Shown here piece after piece: positions 1 to 8,441 of a stretch of 63,523 bases of DNA (the stretch's first letter is position 1; every line of letters begins with the position of its first letter). Location of the stretch: contig JAOAUC010000021.1 of the NCBI GenBank assembly GCA_030157785.1, positions 1-63,523 of the forward strand, in the 5' to 3' direction. A program made the translations under genes and the position numbers. The notes beneath the pieces were generated by a model. That model ran no database searches, was not told where the DNA came from, and saw only the letters and a program-made list of their open reading frames with translations. Origin of the DNA: Zoogloea oleivorans (GTDB lineage Bacteria; Pseudomonadota; Gammaproteobacteria; Burkholderiales; Rhodocyclaceae).

Positions 1-85
1 CCAGCTCGACGCCGGTCTGGTCGGCCTTGACGCGGATCTTGACGTTGTAATCAACAACCCGCTTGATCGGAACGAGAATCTTCAT
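1..85 (-). CDS. etfB: Electron transfer flavoprotein beta subunit, N-terminal fragment
   Basis: Only the first 28 codons lie in the window; the gene continues off the left edge. The translation begins [20 protein letters not shown], the typical start of EtfB, the small subunit of the ETF heterodimer that passes electrons from acyl-CoA dehydrogenases to the quinone pool. The ATG is preceded by a GGAG-like site. It follows the acyl-CoA ligase on the same strand after a 21-bp gap, which suggests a fatty- or organic-acid oxidation operon. EtfA would be expected next, outside the window. Confidence 0.85.
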   Translation of the reverse strand, partial: MKILVPIKRVVDYNVKIRVKADQTGVEL

Positions 86-106
86 GGTTTCTTGGTCTCC
101 GTGGTC

Positions 107-1747
107 TTATTCAATGGCCGAGCTGGACTTGGCCTGTTGGCGCAGTACGAACTTCTGGATCTTTCCGGTCGAGGTCTTCGGCAGGACGCAGAACTCGACG
201 AACTTGGGCACCTTGAAGCGGGCCAGGTGCTCGCGGCAGTGGGCGATGATGTCGTCCACCGTGACCTGGGCGTCTTCCTTGATCTCGATGTAGGCGGCCG
301 GTACTTCGCCCCACTTCTCGTCGGGCCGGGCGACCACGGCGGCGGTCATCACGGCCGGGTGGCGGTAGAGCACGTCTTCCACTTCCAGCGAGGAGATGTT
401 CTCGCCGCCGGAAATGATCACGTCCTTGGAGCGGTCTTTGATCTTCACGTAGCCGTCCGGATGCAGCACGGCCAGGTCGCCCGTGTGGAACCAGCCGCCG
501 GCGAAGGCTTCCTGGGTGGCCTTCTCGTTCTTCAGGTAACCCTTCATGACCAGGTTGCCGCGGAACATGATCTCGCCCATGGTTTCGCCGTCGGCGGGCA
601 CGGGTTCCATGGTTTGCGGGTCGAGGACGGTGATGGCTTCCTGCATGTGGTAACGCACGCCCTGGCGGCCGTTGCGCTCGGCGCGCTTGTCGATGGGCAG
701 TTCGTCCCATTCCGGGTGCTTGGCGCACACGGAGGCCGGGCCATAGGTTTCGGTCAGGCCATACACATGGGTGATGTCGAAGCCGATGCGCTCCATGCCT
801 TCGATGATCGCGGCCGGGGGCGCGGCACCGGCGATGAGGGCTGCCACCTTGTGATTGATGCCGGCGCGCAGGCCTTCGGCGGCGTTGATGAGCATGCCGT
901 GCACGATGGGTGCGCCGCAGAAGTGGCTCACCTTGTGTTCGCGGATCAATTCGTAGATGAGGGCCACATCCACCTTGCGCAGGCACACGTTGACGCCGGC
1001 GTTGGCGGCCAGGGTCCAGGCAAAGCACCAGCCGTTGCAGTGGAACAGGGGCAGCGTCCATAGGTACACCGCGTGCTGCGGCATGCCCCAGCTGATGATG
1101 TTGGAGGCCGAGTTGAGGTAGGCGCCCCGGTGGTGAAAGACCACGCCCTTGGGGTTGCCGGTGGTGCCGGAAGTGTAGTTCAGCGCGATGGCGTCCCACT
1201 CGTCGGCGGGCAGCTTCCAGGCGTAGAAGGGGTCGGCGTCGGCGATGAAGTCTTCGTATTCGATGTCGCCGAGGCGGGTCTTGCCCGGGTATTCGTCGTC
1301 CAGCACGTCGATGATCAGCGGCTTGGGGCCTTCGAGCAGTTCGAGAGCCGGCGCGATGATGGCGGCGAATTCCGGGTCGGTGATCAGCACCTTGGCTTCA
1401 CCGTGGGTGAGCATGAAGGCGATGGCTTCCGGGTCGAGGCGGGTGTTGAGGGTGTTGAGCACGGCGCCGGTCATCGGCACGCCGAAGTGGGCTTCGACCA
1501 TCGCCGGCACGTTGGGCAGCATCACGGCCACCGTGTCGCCGCGGCCGATGCCTTTGGCGGCCAGGGCGCTGGCCAGGCGGCGGCAGCGCGCGTAGGTCTG
1601 GCTCCAGGTGAAGCGGCGGGCGCCGTGGATCACCGACGGGCGGGTCGGGTAGATCTGCGCGGTGCGTTCGAGAAAGGACAGCGGCGAGAGCGGAACGTGG
1701 TTGGCTGCACACTTGTCCAGCCCGTTCTCGTACGGATTGTTCGACAC
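107..1747 (-). CDS. Acyl-CoA synthetase (AMP-forming), DmdB / medium-chain type
   Basis: A 546-residue member of the ANL adenylate-forming superfamily that activates a carboxylic acid with ATP and CoA. Visible motifs are the P-loop-like YTSGTTGNPKG near residue 190, the GWFHTGD motif in the C-terminal third, and the C-terminal KTSTGKIQKF containing the catalytic lysine. The start is a GTG preceded by AGGAGGAGA, the best ribosome binding site in this stretch. It is probably co-transcribed with etfB. The overall layout resembles 3-methylmercaptopropionyl-CoA ligase and related medium-chain ligases, but substrate cannot be read from sequence. The N terminus (MSNNPYENGLDKCAANHVPL) is typical of that subgroup. 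Confidence 0.88.
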   Translation of the reverse strand: MSNNPYENGLDKCAANHVPLSPLSFLERTAQIYPTRPSVIHGARRFTWSQTYARCRRLASALAAKGIGRGDTVAVMLPNVPAMVEAHFGVPMTGAVLNTLNTRLDPEAIAFMLTHGEAKVLITDPEFAAIIAPALELLEGPKPLIIDVLDDEYPGKTRLGDIEYEDFIADADPFYAWKLPADEWDAIALNYTSGTTGNPKGVVFHHRGAYLNSASNIISWGMPQHAVYLWTLPLFHCNGWCFAWTLAANAGVNVCLRKVDVALIYELIREHKVSHFCGAPIVHGMLINAAEGLRAGINHKVAALIAGAAPPAAIIEGMERIGFDITHVYGLTETYGPASVCAKHPEWDELPIDKRAERNGRQGVRYHMQEAITVLDPQTMEPVPADGETMGEIMFRGNLVMKGYLKNEKATQEAFAGGWFHTGDLAVLHPDGYVKIKDRSKDVIISGGENISSLEVEDVLYRHPAVMTAAVVARPDEKWGEVPAAYIEIKEDAQVTVDDIIAHCREHLARFKVPKFVEFCVLPKTSTGKIQKFVLRQQAKSSSAIE

Positions 1748-1909
1748 CTTTATCTCCTCCTGGTCTTGATCGCCACTACTTGATGAGGCGGTGGCTCTAG
1801 GGCCTTCCCCTTTGTGGTGTCCGTGACGGACTACCGGGGATCGAGGCGAAGATTCGCAAACAAAGTTGTCGGAACTTGCGCGGAAATGTACTGAATTTTG
1901 TCGAAGCCC

Positions 1910-1936
1910 TTGCGCGGGCCGACGGCTGGCTAGAAT
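1910..1936 (+). promoter_or_regulatory. Possible sigma-70 promoter for the hybrid kinase gene
   Basis: TTGCGC at 1910-1915 and TAGAAT at 1931-1936 are separated by 15 bp, shorter than the ideal 17. The -10 is good and the -35 weak. It sits just upstream of the GGAGGG ribosome binding site, which argues against the earlier in-frame ATG at 1876. Confidence 0.35.
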
Positions 1937-1959
1937 CTCCGGAAAACGGAGGGTGTGAA

Positions 1960-3966
1960 GTGACGATGAGCGGGCAGGATGGGCAGGGCATGCAGGGAAC
2001 TCAGGCGCTGGAGGAGACGCCCCTGTCCTTCGATCGGCGCTACCGGGAGATGCTCGGGGCGGGGCTCGATCTGCTCGACCAGGGCGTTACCGTTTTCGAC
2101 GCCGAGTTGCGCATGGTGGCGTGGAACGGCGCCTTCCTGCGGCTGCTGGACTTTCCGGAGTCGCTGGCCCGACAGGGCATGTCCTTCGAGGAATTCATCC
2201 GTTTCAACGCCGAGCGCGGTGACTACGGCCCCGGCGATCCGGATGCGCAGGTGGCCGAGCGCGTGGCCCGGGCAAGGAGCTTCCAGCCCCACGTTACCGA
2301 GCGCGTCCGGCCCAACGGGCAGGTCTTGTCGATCCGCGGTTTTCCGTTGCCGCATCAGGGCTTCATCACCGTTTATACCGACATCACCGAACAGCGCCGC
2401 GCCCAGGAGCAGATCGCCAGCCATCAGGCCGAGCTGGAGGCGCACATTCGCTCCCGCACGGAGGCCCTGCGGCGCAGCGAGCAGCGCCTGCGCGAGATCA
2501 CCGATGCGATTCCCGCCGCGGTGGCCTATTTCGACCGGAGCTGGACTTACCGTTACGCCAACAAGGGTTACGCCGAGTGGTTCGGCTGGTCGGCCCACGA
2601 AATCGAGGGTCAGCAGATTCGCGAGGTGACCGGGCAGGAGGTCTTCGCCATCGTGTCGCCCTTCGTGTCGCGGGCGCTGGCCGGCGAGCAGGTGTCGTAC
2701 GAATACACCCTCACCGGCCGAGATGGTGCGCCGGCCCGTGCCCGCAGCACGCTGGTGCCCGACGTCGGCCCGGACGGCGAGGTGCATGGCTGCTACGTGC
2801 ACTCGGTGGATGTCACCGAGCAACGCCACACCCAGGCCGCGCTGGCCCAGGCCCAGAAGATGGAAGCCATCGGCCAGCTCACCGGTGGCCTCGCCCACGA
2901 CTTCAACAACATGCTGACCGTGGTGATCGGCAACCTGGTGGCCCTCAAGGAAAACCACCCGGACGACCCGCTCACCGAGAACTTCGTCGAGCCGGCCATG
3001 CACGCCGCCAACCGGGGGGCCGAGCTGATTCGCCGCCTGCTCGGCTTTGCCCGCCGCCAGCCGCTGGAACCGAAGCCGCTGGAGGTCAATGAGCTGATTC
3101 TCGGCATGTCCAAACTGATCCGCCGTTCCCTGCCTTCCACCATCGCCGTCAGCACGGCCAGCCGCGAGCCCTGCCTGGTGGCCATGGTGGATGCCCACCA
3201 GCTCGAAAACGCGCTCCTCAACCTGGCCCTCAATGCCCGCGACGCCATGCCCAACGGCGGCGAGCTGCGCATCGAGTCGTCGATCGAGCACCTGGGCGTC
3301 CATGCCGCCGCCGACCTGGAGGTGCCGCCCGGCGACTATGTGCAGATCGCCGTCAGCGACAACGGCATGGGCATGGACGGGAGCACCCTGGCGCGGGTTT
3401 TCGAGCCTTTCTTCACCACCAAGCAGTTCGGCATGGGCAGTGGCCTGGGCATGTCAATGGTGTATGGTTTTACCAAGCAGTCGGGCGGCGGCGTGCGCAT
3501 CCGCAGCCGTCAGGCGCGGGGCACCACGGTGGCCTTGCTGCTGCCCAGCGTGGCCGCAGCCGAGCAGCCGGAAGTGCTGCCCGCGCTGCACGCCGACATC
3601 GAACTGGCTGGCAAGCTGGTGTTGCTGGCCGAGGACGATGCCGACGTGCGCACCGTGGTGCGCATGCAGCTGGCCGAACTGGGTTGCGTGGTGGTCGAGG
3701 CCGAAAACGGGGCTGAGGCCGCCGATCTGGTGGAGAACATCCCGGCCATTGCGCTGGTGATTTCCGATGTGGTGATGCCGGGCAGCATGGACGGCCGGGC
3801 GCTGGCGCGCTTCGTGCAGCGTTTCCGGCCGGATCTGCCGGTGGTGCTGATGAGCGGCTTCGCCGAATCGCATTCCAGCATGGACGCCGATCTTCACCTG
3901 CCGCTGCTCGCCAAGCCTTTCTCGCGGGACAAGCTGCTGGCAGCCTTGCGTCCCTTCGCCGCATGA
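1960..3966 (+). CDS. PAS-PAS hybrid sensor histidine kinase with C-terminal receiver
   Basis: A soluble hybrid kinase of about 668 residues without membrane segments. In order it has a PAS domain (about 30-145), a short coiled coil, a second PAS (about 180-290), a dimerisation domain with the phospho-acceptor motif GGLAHDFNN (His near residue 313), an HATPase domain with DNGMGM and a GSGLGMSMVYGF box, and a receiver domain with AEDDADVR, the phospho-acceptor Asp in ISDVVMPG (about residue 603) and the LAKPF lysine. The start is taken as GTG 1960 because GGAGGG lies 6 nt upstream; ATG 1966 is the alternative. It overlaps the following response regulator by an ATGA, so the two form a coupled signalling unit. 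The signal is unknown. Confidence 0.9.
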   Translation: MTMSGQDGQGMQGTQALEETPLSFDRRYREMLGAGLDLLDQGVTVFDAELRMVAWNGAFLRLLDFPESLARQGMSFEEFIRFNAERGDYGPGDPDAQVAERVARARSFQPHVTERVRPNGQVLSIRGFPLPHQGFITVYTDITEQRRAQEQIASHQAELEAHIRSRTEALRRSEQRLREITDAIPAAVAYFDRSWTYRYANKGYAEWFGWSAHEIEGQQIREVTGQEVFAIVSPFVSRALAGEQVSYEYTLTGRDGAPARARSTLVPDVGPDGEVHGCYVHSVDVTEQRHTQAALAQAQKMEAIGQLTGGLAHDFNNMLTVVIGNLVALKENHPDDPLTENFVEPAMHAANRGAELIRRLLGFARRQPLEPKPLEVNELILGMSKLIRRSLPSTIAVSTASREPCLVAMVDAHQLENALLNLALNARDAMPNGGELRIESSIEHLGVHAAADLEVPPGDYVQIAVSDNGMGMDGSTLARVFEPFFTTKQFGMGSGLGMSMVYGFTKQSGGGVRIRSRQARGTTVALLLPSVAAAEQPEVLPALHADIELAGKLVLLAEDDADVRTVVRMQLAELGCVVVEAENGAEAADLVENIPAIALVISDVVMPGSMDGRALARFVQRFRPDLPVVLMSGFAESHSSMDADLHLPLLAKPFSRDKLLAALRPFAA

Positions 3967-4703
3967 GGGAACCTAGCATCACCATGGTGCACTCCCGGAC
4001 GCCCGAACTCATTTACGTCGTTGAAGACGAGGCCGACATTGCCCGCCTGATCGCCGGCACGCTGGAAAAGTTCGGCTATCGCGCCGAGCTTTTCCGTACC
4101 GCCGAGGCCTTCTTCCACGGTCTGCGCCACAAGGTGCCGGATCTGGTCATCCTCGACCTGGGTCTGCCCGACATGGACGGCATGGCGGTGCTCCAGCAAT
4201 TGCGCGGCAAGCACACCTGCGGCCTGCTCGTCGTTACCGGCCGCAGTGACATCTACGACCGGGTGATGGGCCTCGAGCTGGGGGCCGACGATTACGTGGT
4301 CAAGCCCTTCGAGCCGCGCGAGCTCATCGCCCGGGTGCGCAGCATCCTGCGCCGCTACCCGGGCCAGGTGATGTTGCCGGCCGACCCGTCCCAGCGGGTG
4401 GCGGAGTTTGCCGGCTGGCGCTTCGAGCCCGGCAGCAACACGCTGACCAGCCCCGGCGGCCAGCCGGAAACCCTTAGTACCGCCGAGGCCCAGTTGCTGT
4501 CGGTGCTGCTGGCCCATCCCAACCACATCCTCACCCGCGAGCAACTGCTTGGCGGGCGTGACGTGTCGGCACTCGACCGCAGCATCGATCTGCGCATCTC
4601 GCGCCTGCGCCGGCGCTTCGAGGAAGACCCGCAGCACGCAAAGCTGATCAAGACGGTGTACGGCGCCGGCTACCTGCTGGCGGCAACGGTTACCTGGTCC
4701 TGA
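3963..4703 (+). CDS. OmpR/PhoB-family response regulator
   Basis: A 246-residue regulator with a receiver domain (acidic pocket VEDEAD, phospho-acceptor Asp in VILDLGLPDMDG, VKPFEPRE lysine) and a C-terminal winged helix (Trans_reg_C) ending in LIKTVYGAGYLLA, the classical OmpR-type wing. The start ATG at 3963 shares an ATGA with the stop of the hybrid kinase, so translation is coupled; a second ATG at 3984 is also possible. It converges on the DUF1232 gene with a 14-bp tail overlap. It is probably the output partner of the upstream kinase. Confidence 0.9.
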   Translation: MREPSITMVHSRTPELIYVVEDEADIARLIAGTLEKFGYRAELFRTAEAFFHGLRHKVPDLVILDLGLPDMDGMAVLQQLRGKHTCGLLVVTGRSDIYDRVMGLELGADDYVVKPFEPRELIARVRSILRRYPGQVMLPADPSQRVAEFAGWRFEPGSNTLTSPGGQPETLSTAEAQLLSVLLAHPNHILTREQLLGGRDVSALDRSIDLRISRLRRRFEEDPQHAKLIKTVYGAGYLLAATVTWS

Positions 4704-4992
4704 CCGGCACCGCGTCGAGGGTCCGGGCGTCGTCGGCGTAGCCGCGTTTCAGTGAATCCGGCAGCAGGCGCACCAGCCAGGCGAGCAGCAGCGGAATCAG
4801 CACGAGGTCGTCCACCAGGCCGATCACCGGAATGAAGTCGGGAATCAGGTCTATGGGCGACACCAGGTAGAAGGCCAGCAGGCCCACTGCCGGCCGCAGC
4901 CAGGCGGGCCGTGCCGGGTGGCGCAGGGCAAGCCACAGGATGCCGGCGTCCTTGCGGACGAGGGCGTAGAGGGCGGCAAGTTTCTTGAACAT
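4690..4992 (-). CDS. DUF1232 (YkvA-type) small membrane protein
   Basis: The 100-residue protein carries the DUF1232 core with the conserved SPIDLIPDFIPVIGLVDD stretch between two hydrophobic segments. The start MFKKLAALYALV at 4992 is chosen over an upstream in-frame ATG because AGGAGA lies 8 nt before it and the upstream 65 codons look non-coding. The function of this family is not established. It overlaps the tail of the OmpR-type regulator on the opposite strand. Confidence 0.85.
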   Translation of the reverse strand: MFKKLAALYALVRKDAGILWLALRHPARPAWLRPAVGLLAFYLVSPIDLIPDFIPVIGLVDDLVLIPLLLAWLVRLLPDSLKRGYADDARTLDAVPVRTR

Positions 4993-5202
4993 GGAAGTGG
5001 GTCTCCTGGCGGGTGGGTAACAGCGCATTGGAGCAGCGCTGGCCCCCGACGTGCGTGCGGGCTTGTAAGCAGACGTTGCCGGCACGCGTGGCCGTCGTGC
5101 AGTGTTACATGCGGCAAATGGTCGCAAGACGGCGTTTGCCGGTAACGCTTCCTGCCCCGCCCGCGTTAAGCTCCCCGTCGCATTCAATCAAAGGAGTTCT
5201 CC

Positions 5203-5676
5203 GTGAGCATGTCGTACAAGATTGCAGGGCTGGCGTTGGCCGGCCTGTTTGCCGGCGGCGCACTGGCCGCCGACCTGGAAGTCACTGCACCCTGGGTGCG
5301 CGGCACCGTGGCGGCCCAGAAAGCCACCGGCGCCTTCATGCAACTGACCAGCAAGTCCGGCGTGACGCTGGTGGGTGTAGCCAGCCCGGCGGCCAGCGTG
5401 GTCGAGCTCCACGAAATGGTGATGGACAACAACGTGATGAAGATGCGCGCACTGCCGCGCCTCGAGGTGCAGCCCGGCAAAACCGTGGAGCTCAAGCCGG
5501 GCAGCTACCACGTGATGCTGATCGACCTGAAGAAACCCCTCACCAAGGGCGAGATCGTGCCGATCACCCTGAAGGTGGAGGGCAAGGACAAGAAGGTCGA
5601 GATGGTCGAAGTGAAGGCCGAGGTGCGCGACCTGACGGCCGCCGCGCCGATGATGGAACACAAGCATTCCCATTGA
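5203..5676 (+). CDS. Periplasmic copper chaperone PCu(A)C
   Basis: A 157-residue secreted protein with a signal peptide (LALAGLFAGGALA, cleavage before ADLEV) and the PCu(A)C domain. The copper ligand pattern H-x-M ... M ... H-x-M is visible: HEMVMDNNVMKM near residues 68-79 and YHVML near 105. Homologues deliver Cu(I) to the CuA or CuB sites of cytochrome oxidases or act in periplasmic copper handling. The C terminus is His/Met-rich (MMEHKHSH), an additional possible metal-binding tail. The start GTG at 5203 follows AAAGGAG; ATG 5209 is possible. It stands alone on its strand with about 100 bp to the next gene. Confidence 0.88.
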   Translation: MSMSYKIAGLALAGLFAGGALAADLEVTAPWVRGTVAAQKATGAFMQLTSKSGVTLVGVASPAASVVELHEMVMDNNVMKMRALPRLEVQPGKTVELKPGSYHVMLIDLKKPLTKGEIVPITLKVEGKDKKVEMVEVKAEVRDLTAAAPMMEHKHSH

Positions 5677-5780
5677 GGTGCGTTGCTGTATCACCGCCTG
5701 CTGCGTCAGGTCAAGGTATGTGCTGCTTGCCGGCGTAAAGTGGAGCAGACGGATTCTTTCCGTTTGAAAGGCGGTGTGTC

Positions 5781-7247
5781 GTGGATGCCCTGTTCTCCTG
5801 GCTGCTTCCCGTGCTCTACGGGGGGATCGGAAATCTGGCGGCTTATCTCGCCGCCCACGTCCTGCTCTGTCTGCTGCCGGCCTTCTTCATTGCCGGCGCC
5901 ATGTCGGCGCTGATTCCCCGGCAAACCGTCACCCGTTTTCTCGGCCGCAATTCGAGCAAGGCGGTGTCCTATCCGGCGGCGGTGGCAGCGGGGTCGCTGC
6001 TGGCGGTGTGTTCCTGCACCATCGTTCCGCTCTTTGCCGGCATCTACAAGAAAGGCGCCGGGCTGGGGCCGGCCATCACTTTCCTGTTCTTCGCCCCGGC
6101 CGCCAACATCCTGGCGCTGGTCTATACCGGCGGGGTGATCGGGGTTGATCTGGCGATTGCGCGTTTCATCCTGTCGATGATTTTCGGGGTCGGCATCGGC
6201 CTGATCATGGCCCTGTTGTTCCGGGCTGATGACGAGGCCCACGACCAGGCGAGCGACACCCTGTTTGCCGCCACCGCGGGAGAGGGATTGCAACGCGTGG
6301 TGCTGGTCTTTCTGGGTCTGTGGGTGGCCCTGCTGCTCGCCGGCACGCTGAAAATCGAGGCGCTGACCGGCGCGTACGTACATCTGGCGCTCCCCCTTGA
6401 GGCGGCGCGAGGCTGGCAGGCTAGCCTCGACTGGCTGGTGCCCTACGATGCGGCCAAGGGCGAAGAGGGGATTTCCCTGCAGGGCGTGGTGTTGATCCTG
6501 CTGCTGGTCAGCATTGGCGTGTGCGCCTGGCGCGGGCTGGAGAACATCCAGGAAGGCGTGAATGGCTGGACGCGGGCGACCCTCGCGCTTACCTGGGCGA
6601 CCCTGCTGTTTGCGGCGCTTGCCGTGCAGGCAGTGGAGGGCGGCTTGCGCATCGGCCTGACCGGCAAGTTCTTCGGCGTGGCCGCGTGCCTGGCGGCGAT
6701 CCACTTCATCGCCTGGCGGCGCCTTGGTCCGGAGGCGCTGCAGGACTGGCTGTGGGAATCCTGGCGTTTCGTGAAGCAGATTTTTCCGTTGCTGGTGGTC
6801 GGGGTGTTCCTGGTCGGCATGATGCGGGTGCTGATTCGCCCCGAATGGATCGAGGCAGTGGCCGGCAGCAATTCGGTTGTCGGCAACCTGGCCGGGGTGG
6901 CCTTCGGGGTTTTCATGTACTTCCCGACCCTTGTCGAGGTGCCCATCGCCCGCATGTTCCTCGACCTGGGCATGCACCGGGGGCCACTGCTGGCCTACCT
7001 GATGTCCGATCCGGAGCTCTCCCTGCAGAGCATCCTGATCATTTCAGCGATCATCGGGCGCGCCAAGACAGCCGCTTACGTAGGGTTGGTGGCGCTGTTC
7101 AGTGCCGTTGCCGGGCTCACCTACGGGGCCTGGGTGGATGGCGTACCACTGGTGCAACTGGCTCTCGGGCTGGCGGCCTTCATCGGGGCGCTGGCGCTGC
7201 TGATCAGCGTGCTGAGCCGGCGCCCGCATTCCCTCAAAGGAGTCTGA
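5781..7247 (+). CDS. Permease of the UPF0718 / ArsP-like (DUF318) family
   Basis: A 488-residue integral membrane protein with about ten hydrophobic segments. The N-terminal half shows the family signature CSCTIVPLFAGIYKKGAG followed by FLFFAPAANILAL, and the C-terminal half the matching TLVEVPIARMFLD and RAKTAAYVGL blocks. Members export organoarsenicals or have been linked to cysteine/arsenic efflux, but substrate is unproven here. The start is a GTG. The following thioredoxin-like gene begins 2 bp after the stop, a very common pairing that implies the Cys-Ser-Cys motif is redox-controlled or that the substrate is a thiol adduct. Confidence 0.88.
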   Translation: MDALFSWLLPVLYGGIGNLAAYLAAHVLLCLLPAFFIAGAMSALIPRQTVTRFLGRNSSKAVSYPAAVAAGSLLAVCSCTIVPLFAGIYKKGAGLGPAITFLFFAPAANILALVYTGGVIGVDLAIARFILSMIFGVGIGLIMALLFRADDEAHDQASDTLFAATAGEGLQRVVLVFLGLWVALLLAGTLKIEALTGAYVHLALPLEAARGWQASLDWLVPYDAAKGEEGISLQGVVLILLLVSIGVCAWRGLENIQEGVNGWTRATLALTWATLLFAALAVQAVEGGLRIGLTGKFFGVAACLAAIHFIAWRRLGPEALQDWLWESWRFVKQIFPLLVVGVFLVGMMRVLIRPEWIEAVAGSNSVVGNLAGVAFGVFMYFPTLVEVPIARMFLDLGMHRGPLLAYLMSDPELSLQSILIISAIIGRAKTAAYVGLVALFSAVAGLTYGAWVDGVPLVQLALGLAAFIGALALLISVLSRRPHSLKGV

Positions 7248-7249
7248 TC

Positions 7250-7492
7250 ATGTTGAACATCAAGGTTCTTGGCCCCGGCTGTGCCAACTGCCGCAAGCTG
7301 GAGGAGGTAGCGCGCGAGGCCGTGGCGCTGGCGGGTGTGGAAGCCCAGGTCGAGAAGGTCACCGACACGGAGGCCATCCTCGCCTACGACGTTCTCAAGA
7401 CGCCGGGGCTCGTCATCAACGGAAAGCTGGTGTCGTCCGGGCGCATTCCGGCTGCCGGGACGGTGGTGGAGTGGATTCGCGAGGCAGGCTGA
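7250..7492 (+). CDS. Small thioredoxin-like redox-active disulfide protein
   Basis: An 80-residue protein starting MLNIKVLGPGCANCRKLEE, with a CxxC redox motif (CANC) at residues 11-14 and the cis-proline segment KTPGLVING. It matches the minimal thioredoxin-fold family often named redox-active disulfide protein 2. AAAGGAG precedes the ATG, and the gap to the permease is 2 bp, so the two are certainly co-transcribed. It has no signal peptide and is therefore cytoplasmic. Confidence 0.88.
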   Translation: MLNIKVLGPGCANCRKLEEVAREAVALAGVEAQVEKVTDTEAILAYDVLKTPGLVINGKLVSSGRIPAAGTVVEWIREAG

Positions 7493-7493
7493 C

Positions 7494-7991
7494 CTAGGCG
7501 CTGCTGTCGGCCTGCCTGCTTCGCTCTTCCACCTCGGCAAAGAGGCGGGCCAGGGTCTGGCGGATGCGGGACGAGGCGCGCACGTAGTCACCGGAGGTGA
7601 CCATGCGGATGGCTTCTTCGCGGCGCCCGGCATTGAAGGCCATGACGGCCTGGCCGGCGTGGCGGTGAAATTCGGCGTTGTAACGGCGCAGGTCGGCGAA
7701 GGTTTCCAGGGTGCCGAAGCGCTCGCTGCCCGGACCGTAAAGCCAGCGCCCGAGGGTGCTGAGGTTGTCGCGAAAGATCCGGTCGGCCTGGAGCGGCTGT
7801 TGCCGGTTTCCGAACAGGCGCGATTCCAGCCGGGCCTTCCAGCGCATGTGGGCTTCGATGGCCTCGATGGCGCCAAGGTCCACCGACCTTACGGGGCGGC
7901 CGGGGAGGATGGTGGTGTTTTCTTCATCGGCGCCCGGGGCGGAAGCCGGACTTTCCGCGGATGCCCGTCGGAGCCATTTCAGGAAATCCAT
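7494..7991 (-). CDS. CZB-domain (chemoreceptor zinc-binding) protein
   Basis: About 165 residues. The CZB fold is recognisable by AIEAHMRWKARLES, then FRDNLSTLGRWLYG, and FHRHAGQAV; the spaced His residues are the zinc ligands of the family. Stand-alone CZB proteins bind zinc and can modulate signalling proteins such as diguanylate cyclases. Start MDFLKWLRR at 7991 is preferred (AAGG at good spacing); an in-frame ATG eight codons earlier is the alternative. It converges on the thioredoxin-like gene with only 1 bp between the stops. Confidence 0.8.
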   Translation of the reverse strand: MDFLKWLRRASAESPASAPGADEENTTILPGRPVRSVDLGAIEAIEAHMRWKARLESRLFGNRQQPLQADRIFRDNLSTLGRWLYGPGSERFGTLETFADLRRYNAEFHRHAGQAVMAFNAGRREEAIRMVTSGDYVRASSRIRQTLARLFAEVEERSRQADSSA

Positions 7992-8075
7992 TGACCCAGC
8001 CTTGCCCTTTTGCATGAGCCCGGAAGGGTAACCGATATTTCATTTCAATATTGGTGGCGGCGCCCCTTTTCCCGG

Positions 8076-8441
8076 CTATTCGTCTTCTTCCTGTTTCTCG
8101 TCAAGAATGCCCGAACTGCGCAGCATGGCTTTGTAGGCCTTCATGACCGGACGGGAGATCATCGTTTCGGCGAGCAGGCGCTGCTCGTAGATGCGCTCGA
8201 CCATGGCCTCGTCGATGCCGCTTCGGGCCCGGGCGATGAGGGCATGGTCCGCGTCGTCGAAGATGCGGCCGGGCCGGGCTTTCAGCACGTCGTAGAGCAG
8301 GGCGATGATGTCCTTCTCGCGCGGGTTCATCTTGCACTTGCCGTCGAGGATCTTGAGCATCACCGTCGTCGTGCAATCGACATCGGAAGGCGTCAGCGGC
8401 GCCGTCCGTGCCCAGGCTACCGCCGGGTGCTCAGCCGACAT
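8076..8441 (-). CDS. Hypothetical protein, partner of the AAA+ ATPase
   Basis: About 121 residues, MSAEHPAVAWARTAPLTP at the N terminus, ending in an acidic tail (EKQEEDE). I recognise no family. It has no signal peptide or membrane segment and is mostly helical by composition (REKDIIALLYDVLKARPGRIFDDADHALIARARSG). Its start codon lies inside the last codons of the upstream AAA+ ATPase (11-bp overlap), so translation is coupled and the two products probably act together. An upstream ATG at 8489 is in frame but would lie deep inside the ATPase gene. Confidence 0.65.
   Translation of the reverse strand: MSAEHPAVAWARTAPLTPSDVDCTTTVMLKILDGKCKMNPREKDIIALLYDVLKARPGRIFDDADHALIARARSGIDEAMVERIYEQRLLAETMISRPVMKAYKAMLRSSGILDEKQEEDE

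Noticed and set aside
1876..1959. ATG 1876 as the start of the hybrid kinase
   Set aside because: A promoter-like -10 and the GGAGGG ribosome binding site lie downstream of it, and the added residues look non-coding.
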